Below are positions 51,885-62,723 of a stretch of 64,000 nt of DNA, piece by piece. The notes under the pieces are model-generated. The model was not told the origin of the DNA. It ran no database searches and saw only the letters and a list, made by a program, of their open reading frames with translations. Position numbers and translations under genes: made by a program. The stretch is from Zizania palustris. Its lineage: Eukaryota; Streptophyta; Magnoliopsida; Poales; Poaceae. Within the stretch, counting starts at the first letter, position 1; every line of letters begins with the position of its first letter. The stretch lies in assembly GCA_019279435.1 (NCBI GenBank), contig JAAALK010000082.1, positions 83,114,989 through 83,178,988 of the forward strand. The letters run 5' to 3'.

Positions 51885-54800
51885 TCATGAAAAATTAGTA
51901 TCTATACCAAGAAGGAATCGAAGACCTCTTCGATCTCTAGAGCTAGGGTTAGAACGACTAGTTCCAGTGCCGGGAGTTCTAACAACTTTACGTTTAACTC
52001 TTCTGCCTCCCTTCGAAGCTCTAAAGTCTTTTTGTTCTTGTTGAAGCTCGGCCCAAGTTCGAAGCCGTTCGGGGCTCCTTTCCCATCTTCCTAGTTCTCC
52101 AGGCTTTTTACTCTGAGTTTCATCTTAATCTTCGGACCATATAATGTCTTCAGAAGATGAAGTTTCCAAGTTAACTTCTTGTTCTTCCTTTTTAATGCAA
52201 GATAATATATCTTTGCTTATTTTGGACGTAATCATTCCGGAGCTATCTCGAGGAGTTAGAAATCGAGGGCGCTTGTGAAGTTTTAAGATTTCGAAGGTAG
52301 CCCATAATAAGCGAAGTTCGTCGTTAACATCTAACACTTCGACATCTTCCATATGAGGCAAAGCCTAAAAACATGATAAACAAATCTTCATTCATAAATG
52401 TACAAAAGCGTAGTGCTTTACATAGTTGAAGATCCTAAGGTATTTCTAAACCTGCGGGTTTGGAGGAGGCTGACTACTTGAAGCTTGGGACCGAGCCTGT
52501 TTTTGGCGTTGTCCTTCGTCAATCCAGGCCTTGATCGCAGAACGACCTTCGGCTGTCCATGAAGTTTGAAAGGCTTGCCAAGCAGCGGCCACACCTTCGG
52601 AGGGAGTGAGAAGCTGGTCGTCGTCGAAGGTAATAGGACCCTCTCCTGTGCTCGGAGTTATCGATCGGCCCAAATCTTCGTAGTAGCGAAGTATGCCGAC
52701 AGCAACCACTTGTCTGGAGATTTCTCCGTACCGAATGCCTGCTGTCTTCATTTGCTTTGCTGCTCCTTGGATTCTCTTCAACCGGCGCAGCAGAGAGATG
52801 TTGTCATCTGAAGGAAGCGTTCCAGTAGTACCGAAGTACTCTAGAACGCGTAACAATTGGTCCATGACCTCCGAAGCTACTTTCTCTGACTTCAGCTTAT
52901 CTTCAGTTAATGCATCCTTCGTTGAAGTTAGCTCTTCTACTACTCCAGAAAGCCTAGCAGCCTCCGTAGCCAAAGAATTCTTTTGATTCAGTAGCTGGCT
53001 AGCTTCTTCTCAGAGTCTAACAAGCTCGGCCCCCGCAGTAGCGTGCTCCGCCCGCATCTTTTCAATTTCTACTCGAAGCACAATTTTTTCTGCTTTGAGC
53101 TCCTTGTTCGCAGCCTCCAAGTTTTGTCTGGCCCTGCGCTCCGTTGAAACCATGTTGTCCATGTGGGCCAGTCGACCTTCGGAGATAGTCAGATTTCGTT
53201 GAAGAGTTGCATTTTCTTCTCGAAGGCGAACACTTCCACGTTCATTGGAGATGTTTGCAGCTCGAGCCAAGACTGTTTGCTGCGAAAAGAAAAAACCAAG
53301 ATAAGAAATTATTTGTATATAAATTTGATGCTGTTTTGCAGATACTTCGTACCTGGTATGCTGCACGTTCCATGGCAGCATTAAGCTCCGAACTCTCCGC
53401 CTCGCTCAAGATAGCCACTAAGTCCGTCTCCCCGACTTCGCGACTAGCTCAATCCAAAGGCTCGAGCAAAGCCCGAAGCCCAGTTCTTCGCTCCAAGAAA
53501 GGAGCTAGAAGAGGGAGCATGCTCAAGGCTTGCTAGTCATCTTCGTTTGGCGAAGGCCTAGAGTGCTGAGTTGTGGTCTTCGGAGCCTCAGTAGACTAGC
53601 CCCCCTCAGTAGATTGGCTCTCGTCTGTTGACTCAGACGGAGTTGATCCTGAGCTCGGAGCAGGGAGGGGATCCATCTTCCCTTTGCCTTTTCCAGGCCC
53701 CCATATGAGTGGCTCCTAGAATTGGCTCCGAAGTCGTCGAAGGTCCAGGAATTGTATCTTTGGGACGGACCTCTTCCATAGAAGTGGATTCTGGAAAAAC
53801 AAAGGTATTATACATTGTATAATTTCGCAGAAAAAAAATGATGCGAAGTTTACCTTTGACATTTTGGCGGCGGGTAAGCATTGGGCTGCTTGGCGGGTCG
53901 AAGGTAAGATCTTCGTTGGAGTCAGCAGTCAAATCTTCGACTGTTGGAGCATTTTCCTGAACAGCCGTTGTTGCTTCACCCAGAATCGAAGCTGCAGTGA
54001 CTTCGACTCCGCTCTCATCCATAGGGACTCCGTCTCGGACTCTCTCCTCAGGTAAATCTTCTTGAGCAACCGGAGTCCTCTCTTGTCCAAGGTTGATTTG
54101 AGACTCCGGTACGCTTGCAGCATCTTCAGTATGCGCTTCTTGTTGGGCTGCATCCTCGTCAATCAGCCTCACGAGCAACCTGCCTTCATCCTCTTGAGAA
54201 TCGGAGATTGAAGCTTTTGGACTTGAAGGCGCAGGAATTCTTGGCTTTCGAGCTACCTTCTTAACCGGAGTTTTGGCAGAGCTCGAAGTTCCAACTTCGG
54301 CTTTCCTCTTCTTAGGCTCTTTCTCCGAGGGCACCCAATCCACCAAAGGGGGCGGAACCAATTCGAGTATCCTCCATACTCGGTTCGATCGCTCCCAACT
54401 ACCAACCAATTTGATTCTCCATTCTTTCTCGGTCGGAGTTGGAATGCCCAAAATCTTCTTCGAAGCTCATACGATTTGCTCTGAAGTTATAGGGGCTGAA
54501 GAAGCTGAAAAACGAGTTAAATTTGTTAATTCTGCGAATAAATATACATAGAGTATGTTGTTTTCGAAGTTACCTGCAGGACTTGAAGTTGAGGAAATTT
54601 TTCGAAGACCGCCTTCCGAATCTTCCTCGAAGATGATAGGCCAGTTGGCCATCAGGGGAGAAATTTGAAGCCCTAGGAATTCTTCGGCTAAGTCTCGCAT
54701 GCTCAAGCGACGACTGATTTTTTGAAGCAAGCTCAAGCGAGCTTCGAGTTGGCCTAGATCCGGGTGCACTAAGGATTCCTTTCTAAAGTGGATTTCTCGC

Positions 54801-55525
54801 AGTGGTCCAGCTAGGCGGCTGCTCGCCCCAACTTCGGCGTAAAACCATCTCAAGATCCAATCAGTATACCATCTAGCATTAATGGCCTTGGCAGGAAACC
54901 GGAGAGCATATTCGTCCCGGAGTCTGAAGTTGATACTTCCGAAGGCCACTACTATCTTTTCACCACCGGAGCCTATGAAGGTCTTCGGTTGACATGATGC
55001 TCTGTGTAGTGCTGCAAAGATCTCCGCTCTTCCTTCACAACCTTTGGCTCGCAACGCCCATTCAAAGATGGCAAGACGTGCTACCGCATTCGGAGAGAGT
55101 TAGGGGAGAGTGACATGAAACAAGTCCAATACCTCCGCTAAAAAGTCAACTACCGGAAGCCCCAACCCAGCTTCGAAGAAAGCTTCGAAAACAACCACTT
55201 CTCTGGGTCTTGGTGATGGGATAATTTCCTTCACAGGTTTGCGAATCATAACCCCAGAACTGATCTTGCCCTCTACTGCGGCCGCAAGTGATTCTCTTCT
55301 GCAGGTTGAAGGCCCTAGCTGATAAGATTGATCCATATATTTTGTCGACGCCGGACAGAGGTCTTGATGGCCAACATTTTGGGGATTTTCCCCCGTCGCC
55401 GCCATTGCTGTCGTTGCAGGTGTCGGAGCCGTCGTCGCCAATGTAGCGGTCGCCGCTGCCGCCGCAACTTGCTGCCGAGTCAAGGTTGAAGCCGCTCCAG
55501 GACCTTTGAAGCTGGTTTTTGCCAT
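51885..55525 (-). pseudogene. Gypsy C antisense gene, five exons (PF04195-like N-terminus)
   Basis: Minus strand. Exons by GT-AG sites: 55525-54574, 54504-53854, 53790-53353, 53279-52452, 52364 to a stop at 52125 (the frame stays open beyond it to 51885). Introns are 69, 63, 73 and 87 nt. Exon 1 starts MAKTSF, then alanine-rich, then a region (FFEAGLGLPVVDFLAEVLDLF, ALRFPAKAINARWYTDWILRWFY) like the putative gypsy-type transposon domain PF04195. Exons 2-3 are basic and S/P-rich (KKRKAEVGTSS). Exon 4 is coiled coil (LREENATLQRNL, ERRARQNLEAANKELKAEK). Stops interrupt the frame at 55100 and 53010; exon 3 has a frameshift and further stops. Antisense ORFs in this position are known from Tat elements such as Grande and Retand; function unknown. 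Confidence 0.75.
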
Positions 55526-55964
55526 TAGATCTCTTGGGTTGCTTTGAAGGAAAATGGAAGCTAGGGCTCGAGAGTTGGTCTGTTTGCACAAAAGCGGTGG
55601 AAAGGTACTCACAAAAGGTCCGGGCCCTCTATTTATAGCCCAGACCCCAATTTTTTACTGTTTGCTTATGTCGTTTCACATTCTTGACCGTTACTTTGTT
55701 CTGAAATTAACGCATTGCGTAACTTCCGTCAAAATGAAAAAGCCAACGGCTATTTTTTCCAAGTCTAAAAAGACTTTCGGATTTCCCGAGTTAATTCTAA
55801 AATAGTTCAAATGCAATTCATTTAGAAAATAATTTGAAGTTCGCATCTCTATACATTTCGGAGGTGTATTAAGTTTGCTAATCCCTGCATATGGATATGT
55901 TTCCTTGCGTATACTGCTTCCCTAATATCACAGATTTAACGGAGAAGCGTATTCGAGGGGCTAC
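55526..55964. other. Antisense-gene upstream region and polypurine tract
   Basis: Holds the antisense 5' leader and TATA box, AT-rich sequence, and, next to the LTR, the plus-strand purine-rich CGAGGGG (about 55955-55961), the likely primer for plus-strand DNA of gypsy C. Confidence 0.6.
55630..55639 (-). promoter_or_regulatory. TATA box of the antisense gene
   Basis: The minus strand reads CTATAAATAG about 105 bp upstream of the ATG at 55525, in a GC-rich setting (GGGCTATAAATAGAGGGCCC). It is outside the LTR, so the antisense gene appears to have its own promoter. Confidence 0.65.
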
Positions 55965-56459
55965 TGTTGGGGGAAAATATTCCATCTTCCAGATTATCGC
56001 AGCAACAAGATAAAGACTGGTGATTAAGACGAAGATGTCCGATATATAATTTCGGAGATTGATCAAGTCAAGTTCGAAGTATGATGACGAGCTCTAGTTC
56101 GGAGTACATCTTCGAACATGGACTCTTCTAGGAACCTCTTTGCCAGCTAAGATGGAAGACTTATCTTCTTTCTAACTAGATTAGTCTTTTACCATTTTAG
56201 CCCTTTTAAGAGTACAGAATAGTTTCCACTATGTTGGTTGTAATAGAGGGGTAAAAAGGTCTTTTCCTTAATTTTTGGGCCTATAAATACCCCCTGTTTT
56301 ACCCTGTAATGAGGACCGAATACAAGTTAATCAATACACACTTTGAAACTATTCTAAGTTATTATCCTTTCGGAGGCTTGGAATAGTTTCCTTCACAAAC
56401 ACTTCGTTTGTTAGTTTCTAATCTTCAAAAACCTGTTAGCGTAATCTTTTACGCCAACA
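55965..56459 (+). repeat. Gypsy C 3' LTR
   Basis: 495 bp, same length as the left LTR, with about twelve differences. TATA-like CCTATAAATACC at about 56280-56291. Confidence 0.92.
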
Positions 56460-56464
56460 GCTAT
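56460..56464. repeat. Target-site duplication of gypsy C (right copy, gctat)
   Basis: Second copy of gctat, after which the CACTA exon resumes in frame. Confidence 0.92.
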
Positions 56465-59400
56465 CTATGAGGTTGAAGAAGTGCATGTTGATGGGGCTCC
56501 AAAGAAGCCAAAAGAAATCACAGCGAAGTGGCGTAACGACTGTGGATGTCTCGCCAGGGAGCGATGTAAGATAGTTTGGAAAAATTGGAAGACTGTCCCT
56601 GAAGCTACAAAGAACGAATTGTGGCAGAATATAAAAGCGCATTATAAATTCCCGGAAGACCGCTTAGAAGATGCTAAAGCTGCCACATTGAAGACTATCG
56701 GGAAGGCTCTCCGTACATTTAGGACTAAACTAAACACACAATACCTTCAGAAAGATGAGTCGCCACTCAACGACTACGGCTTTATAACGCCCAATGAATG
56801 GAACGAATTCAAAATGCAGCATTGCTCGGAAGAAGCCAAACAAGAGAGCATCATGTTCAAAGAACTTAATAAGAAGAATAAGTTCCCACATAAACTTGGG
56901 CCAGGTGGATATAAGGCCAAGGAGGATGAGTGGAGTAGAAAGGAGGAGGAGGACCGTGTGGCTGGGTTACCTGAACAGTTTTCAGGTGCTGATCAGCGCA
57001 ATAAGAGATGGCTCCTAGGTCGAGGTAAAAAAACACCCGAGGGCCAATATATGCTCTCCAACTCACGGACTAGTGAAGTATTCCAGAAAGCATAGGAAAT
57101 CGCTGAGTTGGAGAAGACTGGAAAGTTCAAGCCCGAGGGATGTAATGACGAGCTTACATCTGCTCTCGGAAACGAGGAACATCAAGGGCGCACCCGAGGT
57201 GTCTCTTCTATAGCACCCTGGAAAAATACTTTCAAGAAACAGGAGGGTGTCACATACAAGAAGCGTCAAGCACGCACAGACGACGCCGCAGAGCGCCGTG
57301 CAGAGTGGGAGCGACACTTTTTTGAATTTATTAACGAGAATCCAAACATAACGCAGGCTGCAGTGGGACAAATAATTGTGCCAGAGGTACGACTCGACGT
57401 ACCAAGCAGTGTTGGCTCAGTACAAGACAAATTTCCTGTAAATTATATTAAAGAGGACACACCATGCAGCCTGCATGTACCGATAGGGCGCAAAGGGCAT
57501 TCCCAAGAGGCTGCACGAGGCATTGCTATGCCTGGGGATTTATTTCACAATCGACCTATTCCTGCTGACTATACCAAGGTTCAGGTCAATGAGATCACCA
57601 ACGACAGATTTATTAATGACCCCTTGGATCTTCCAATGCCTGATGAGGGGATTGAGACAATCGAAGATGCGCTGAATAACTTTGTCCTATGGGCGAGCCG
57701 AGATATCAAATTACTGCAGACAAGTTCTCAGAGTAAATCACCTATTGTCTCATCACAATCCCCCACATATCTTTCATCTCAGGATGTGCAAAATATAGGA
57801 TCTTTATCACCTGTTGATGAGCATGAGATAGAGGAAGAGGCAGAGAAAGAGCCAGTGTCTGATAAAGTGGCAGAAGTGACAGAATCGAAAGTGACTGAGC
57901 CTGATCAAATGACAGAGCCAGTGCCACTGCTTGAGCCCACTGATGAGCCCAACACAAAAGTGCCAGAGCCAGATCAAATGCCAGTGCCAGTTTTGGCTGA
58001 GCCTCAAGTGCCAGTGACCGAGCCTGAAAAACAAGATGCACGCCCAAAGCCAGCAATCCATAAGACAATTGTTCAAGTTGGGCAGTGTTCTGCGGCTAAA
58101 TCTGAAATGCTTAAATTTTTTAGTACTGTGGGGCAAACACGTTCTACGCCCGTAGAGGCTCACATAAAGGCTCTAGTACAAAAGCAGGCGGCCTCACTTT
58201 CTGTTGATAAATTGACCTACGGAGACGAGGATTATATTGAATATGAACCAGGCAAACCATTATTACCCCAACGAGTACTTAAGAGTATGCCTTGGGAGAT
58301 GGGATCATTTCATGACTGGTACCTCAAAGCGTCTGCGTTAGGTGTTACACACATAGAAGTGAAGGTTCCAAAAGAAATATTCAACTGCCCAGAGTTTATT
58401 CTTGCACTATTTTTCGACGACTTCCATCGGATGTTCCGTCTGAAGCGAATCGACATCACACACATGATACTCTGGCGCCTGTAAGTACTTTATACTTTGT
58501 CAATACAAAGCAAAAATTAATCATGTCTTATATTGACTATTGTTTCATAACATATGCAGTTTGAATTCATGTTGTGACACTTCTAATAAATATGGGTACT
58601 TGAACCCGTCATTCATAAGCCAAAGTACACTAAACCCGGTACTAAATCGGGACAATGACAAGTACTGGACCGCCGGTCAGAAAAATTTCAAAAAAAGATG
58701 TTCAATAAAGACCAAGACACACATAAGAAGAATACAAGGAATTGTGCCGCGTTGTATATTGCGCAATACATGTACAAATGGAGTGACAGAGAAATGATAA
58801 GTGGGGCATATAATTTTAAGTGAGTATACCCATTATATCCACTTAATCATGTTTTATCGATTATGAAACTAACATAATCATATATTACTTCTTTCGATAG
58901 TGATCATTGGATTGCACTTCTGATATACCCGAAAGACTTAAGGGTTTATGTGCTCGACTCTCTCGACAAACCCAAAAAAGATTATCAAGATATATTAAAT
59001 GTTATTCAGAGTGCATACAAATACTACGTGGAAAGGTTAGGTGGCCCACATGATCCACAAAGGCCGAAAGATATGCATATCAGAACCAACTATCCAGTAA
59101 TATTATATTTTGAAATTTCTTAATTCAATTGATAAAGCCAAACTATATACCATTCTAACTTTGTCTATTTTGAAGTGTCACAAACAACCTCTTGGTTCGG
59201 TGCATTGCGGGTACTACACGTGTGATTTCATGAGCAATGGCTTAGGAAAATTTGCGCGGACAGTCTCTGACCTCAGTAAAGAAGTAAGTTGATTTATTGT
59301 GTGTTAATCTAATATAACTTGCAATGTACGTACTTATATGTTATGTATGCAGGCATCAGGTCCATCAACCATTGCCGAGAAGTGCCAACTCTCAGAATCA

Positions 59401-59598
59401 AAAATGTATGGAATCATATCAAGGATGTGCCGCTTCACGATGCATGAAGTTCTTCATGAGCATGGAGTATTCTTTGATCCTGAGGGTGAAGTGGCCAAAC
59501 ATCCAACTTTGTATGATTGGACCAGAAGAACAAAAAGGCAAGAACAACAAATCGCTAAAAATTTTGAAGCTGATGAGAAGCAAAGAAAAGATGCATGA

Positions 59599-59904
59599 GC
59601 ATGAGCATGTATTTGTGAAACATAAACCGCATGAGCATGTATTTGTGAAACAATGGTTAATTTTGAAATTTTGATAGATGTAAACTTTTTAAACTTGATG
59701 TGTGATGAAATGTAAACTTTGTAAATTTGTAAATTGATTAGATCGGTTGTCGTTATGTTGATGTGTTGCTGTTGTGGATGTGTATGTGGATATGTGGATG
59801 TTTTGCTGCTGTGTATGTGGATGGCTGTGTGAAGCATATAATTTCTGTGTTTTTGTTTGTGGAAGTGTGAATTATGGATCACAACATTTTGTGTTATGGG
59901 TTAT
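59599..59904. other. 3' non-coding part of the CACTA second gene
   Basis: A short direct repeat (AGCATGTATTTGTGAAACA at about 59605 and 59635) and a GT-rich stretch (59750-59870). Probably the 3' UTR; no gene. Confidence 0.5.
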
Positions 59905-60241
59905 ACACAGCAGTGGCGGGCAGATGAGGTCAGCTTGCCCGTTACTGCTGTTGACACAGTGGTGGTGGGCGCGCTGACATCATCTGCCCGCCACTGCTAT
60001 TGATAACAGTAGTGGCGGGCAGATGAGGTCAGCTCGCCCGTTACTGCTGTTGACACAGTGGTGGCGGGCGAGCTGACCTCATCTGCCCGCCACTGCTGTT
60101 ATCAATAGTAGTGGCGGGCAGATTAGGTCAGCGCGCCTGCTACTGCTGTTGACACAGCGGTGGCGGGCACTCTGCCCGCCACTGCTAACCAGGGATAGCA
60201 GTGGCGTTAGAGCAGTGGCAGACTGGATGCCCACCACTACA
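59905..60241. repeat. CACTA 3' subterminal repeats
   Basis: At least six alternating inverted units of about 45-50 bp (AGTGGCGGGCAGATGAGGTCAGC and its complement TGACCTCATCTGCCCGCCACTGC), giving strong palindromes, for example around 60000-60105. The core of these units is TGAGGTCA/TGACCTCA, not the TGACGTCA of the 5' and internal arrays. Confidence 0.85.
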
Positions 60242-60283
60242 GGTCGGTTTTGCCCGCCGCTACAGTGTCGCTTTGTAGTAGTG
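60242..60283 (-). repeat. CACTA right terminal inverted repeat
   Basis: Ends CTTTGTAGTAGTG and is the inverted partner of 33874-33915. Followed by aca (60284-60286). Confidence 0.9.
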
Positions 60284-61340
60284 ACAGGCAGGGGCCAGGA
60301 CGACGTTGAGGAGCGTATCCGCGTGCTGTTTAGGGACTGCACCAGCTTCACACCTAGGGATCGGGCTAGGGTTTACCGAAAGTCATACCCCGATCACTTT
60401 GACACCATACCCTACCCTCGTGGATATAAAGTTGCTAAATTCACCAAATTCGACGGTGAGGGTAACAAGCACACACTAGAGAATATTAGCCAGTTCTTAG
60501 AGCAGTGTGGAGAAGCTAGTGGGTCGGACGCATTAAAACTTAGACTATTTTCTCTTTCACTATCCAACACTGCTTTCACTTGGTTTTCAGCACTCCCGCC
60601 GAACTCCGTCCAGACGTGGGCCCAATTAGAACAAAAGTTCCATGAGTATTTTTATATGGGCGAGACAGAACTTAGGCTTTCACACTTGACATCAGTCAAA
60701 GAGAAATATAGCGAGAGTGTCTCTGAGTACGTCAAGCGCTCTAGAGATACCAGAAACTGATGTTTTAGTATCAATATTTTAGAAAGAGATTTAGCAGATC
60801 TAGCTTTTAATGGGTTGCGTTCTGAGATTAAAGAAAGGCTAGACAACCAGAACTTTTTAGAAGTTAGACAAGTCCTATAGTAGGATCTGGTCCAAGAAGG
60901 CCGAACCAAAGATAAAAAATTCATTAAAACATTCAACAAACCTAGGGCTGAAGTCCACATCATGGAACACTCTGATGAGGAAGAGTTGGAGGAACATGAA
61001 GATTCGGCTGACATGTATGCAGCCGAATTGGTTTGGAACGCTAAGAGCAAGCCCATCACATGTTCTGAGCTACGGCCCTCTCCCACTAAGAGTCGACCCA
61101 GTGAAGTTAAATACTCATTTGATATAACTAAGTGCATTAAAATATTTGATTTCCTCTGAAAGAGCCAGCTCCTCAAGTTGCCCAAGGGCCAGATCATCCC
61201 GCCCATCGATGAACTAAAGAATCGTCCATACTCTAAGTGGCATGATTCACATTCTCGTTATACTAATGACTACGATGTTTTTCGTCAGCAGGTTCAATCC
61301 GCCATAGAAGAAGGATGATTGAAAATAGATTCCAGTCCAA
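60284..61340 (+). pseudogene. Gypsy B gag, main part
   Basis: A gag-type domain (YPRGYKVAKFTKFDGEGN, NTAFTWFSALPPNSVQTWAQLEQKFHEYF) is on the plus strand, in frame with 33873 across the CACTA element. In-frame stops follow at 60758, 60878, 60881, 61157 and about 61317, but the same frame keeps recognisable gag sequence (DLADLAFNGLRSEIKERL, then FDITKCIKIFDFL and PPIDELKNRPYSKWH). The expected cysteine/histidine positions of the knuckle-like segment after KWH are altered. Long decayed; would have encoded the particle protein. Confidence 0.85.
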
Positions 61341-62723
61341 AGATGAAGCTGGACAATTACCCCTTTCCCGTGAACACCGTTGACCTCGACAAGAATAAGG
61401 TGTTGATTCGGCTAGAACAGGCCGAGTCAGGTAAGGGGAAGCGGTCATTATTGTAGAATCACGCACACACACACTCATACCGAGGAACCCTGAAGTAGTA
61501 GTGTGGGAAAAGAATGATAATACATCTCCCTCGGCTAGAGCTCCCAAAAAGCCAAAGGTAACATACCAGATGCTATTGAGCAAACACCAGAAGAAAGCCA
61601 AAAAATAGGCTCCCGACCAATAATACTAAGACAGCCGAAGGGTGAATTCGGACCCCGACAGTCGAGTCCCCCGAAGCGTGGGTTCGGACCCTAGTGGTCG
61701 AACCCTTCGCACAGCGAGTTCGGACCCCAGTGGTCGAACCCTTCACATAATGAGTTCGGACCCCAACAGCCAAACCCTCAACTACGTGAGTACGGACCCC
61801 AGTTGTCGAACCCACAACTGCTCTTGATGAACCCCCCGGTGGGAGGCATCGGCCCGCAATGGCCGACCATACCTTTGGCCTGGCAGGACCCCTCATTGAT
61901 ATGGTCTGAGATACCTTCGACATGGCTGAACCACTTTCCGGACAATGGGTTCGGCTCACAGTGGGCAAAGCCGCTGGAGCCACTGATGCCTCCGCCATAC
62001 TATTGGGCGGGATCAACGTGGGCCCCGAACTACACCTCGCCGCCGGAGTACCCTTCACAATAGAACATTGCCCCTTGTTTTCCTTCGAAGTATTATGATT
62101 GGCACGGACAAAAAGACATGGCAAAGAGGGACGCCTTCCACAGGCTATCTGTGGTATCTCCGAATCGACTCACATAGGACGAAGCCAAGGAAGATGGGCG
62201 TGAAGAGGTGGAGAGGAGAGAGTCCGAAGACATCACAGCCAGGGTAGGGTCTTAAGAAGTCCCGATCCTGAAGGCCTCCTCACCGAAGCCCGACGGAGGT
62301 AAGTCCCCTAGTCCAGCCGAGTTCATTACCGGAGCCCGGTCCGATTGGCCAGATGAGGCCGGTCCGACCGACAGGGTTCGCAGAGAGGTCCCTGTCGAGC
62401 ATAAAAAATACAAGGCCGACCCGGGCGACACCCATTCGGCTAGAAATCAATAAAATAAGTTAGTGGCGTCTGGTACTAAGCCACAACCATCTTGGGCACC
62501 TCTAGGCATGACCAAATCATAGAAGAGGGGTTTGCAACGCTTGTGGTCATAGGAGATGGGCGAGAAGAAGGCCGAGGATGAGCGAGACACCATCTTTGAG
62601 GGGATCTGCCCTCGACCAACCATGAAACAGGTACGAAAGCCCAAGCTGGTTGAGACAAACAACTTGGCTCCTGTTCCAAGCGATGACGATGATGACATGC
62701 TCGACGACGACTATATGCCCATC
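61341..62723 (+). pseudogene. Gypsy B gag tail and pre-protease region
   Basis: Degenerate coding sequence: a 36-bp minisatellite (61642-61821), a proline/tryptophan-rich stretch (61840-62060), an acidic/basic region, and near 62500-62722 a recognisable block (EEKGLQRL-like region, then IFEGICPRPTMKQVRKPKLVE and an aspartate run) of the kind found between gag and protease in plant gypsy elements. Cut at 62723 by S4. Many stops. Confidence 0.6.
61642..61821 (+). repeat. 36-bp coding minisatellite in gypsy B
   Basis: Five units of 36 bp with core TTCGGACCCCAGTGGTCGAA. In one frame they give 12-residue repeats of the SDPSGRTLHxxx type without a stop. Confidence 0.85.

Larger units (their letters stand above)
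45148..56459 (+). mobile_element. Gypsy C: Tat-lineage Ty3/gypsy element with antisense gene
   Basis: 11.3-kb element with 495-bp LTRs, a 5-bp duplication, gag-pol on the plus strand (45705-51097) and a spliced gene on the opposite strand (55525 to 51885). A second RNase H after a degenerate first one places it in the Tat lineage. The LTRs differ at about a dozen of 495 positions by eye, so it is older than S3. Gag-pol has two stops and a frameshift, so this copy is defective. Confidence 0.93.
44680..59598 (+). pseudogene. CACTA second gene: Transposase_24-like region plus Ulp1-like cysteine protease, split by gypsy C
   Basis: Exons inferred from GT-AG sites: 44680-44892; 44975-45147 continuing after gypsy C at 56465-58480; 58560-58819; 58901-59096; 59176-59283; 59353-59598. 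The long exon encodes a basic region (KWRNDCGCLARERCKIVWKN) typical of the plant Ptta/En/Spm transposase family (Transposase_24), then an acidic P/E-rich repeat region (EPDQM, VPEPDQMPVPV). The 3' exons encode a C48/Ulp1-like protease: His in DHWIALLI, Asp in YVLDSLD, Gln in KQPLG and Cys in HCGYYTC, all present. Breaks: the gypsy insertion, a stop at 57093-57095, and a frameshift in an A-run at about 58690-58696. Role by family: transposition accessory; the protease may cut SUMO-like partners (inference). Confidence 0.85.
33874..60283. mobile_element. CACTA (En/Spm) DNA transposon, 26.4 kb
   Basis: Terminal inverted repeats begin CACTACTACAAA and are alike for about 42 bp (33874-33915; 60242-60283), flanked by aca on both sides. 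Subterminal GGCGGGC-type repeats fill both ends. It carries a tnp2-type transposase gene (34722-37933), a second gene with Transposase_24-like and Ulp1-like parts (44680-59598), and between them internal subterminal cassettes, tRNA-like modules and tandem repeats. The 11.3-kb gypsy C is nested in its second gene; without it the element is about 15.1 kb. Both genes are broken, so autonomous movement is unlikely. Confidence 0.93.
32300..62723 (+). mobile_element. Gypsy B: decayed plus-strand gypsy element hosting the CACTA transposon
   Basis: The parts are an LTR-like CTTCG-rich region (32300-33087), a primer-site-like sequence (33092-33109), a proline-rich gag N-terminus (to 33873), then after the CACTA element a Retrotrans_gag-type domain (60287-60760) and a gag tail to about 62720, where Sirevirus S4 cuts it off. 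The LTR start is not visible and may lie left of S2, in 8219-9379. Protease and pol are beyond S4 or lost. It has many in-frame stops and is an old copy. Confidence 0.75.

Noticed and set aside
57742..58163. Leucine/tryptophan-rich minus-strand frames resembling membrane proteins
   Set aside because: They are the reverse complement of the P/E/Q-rich repeat region of the CACTA second gene.
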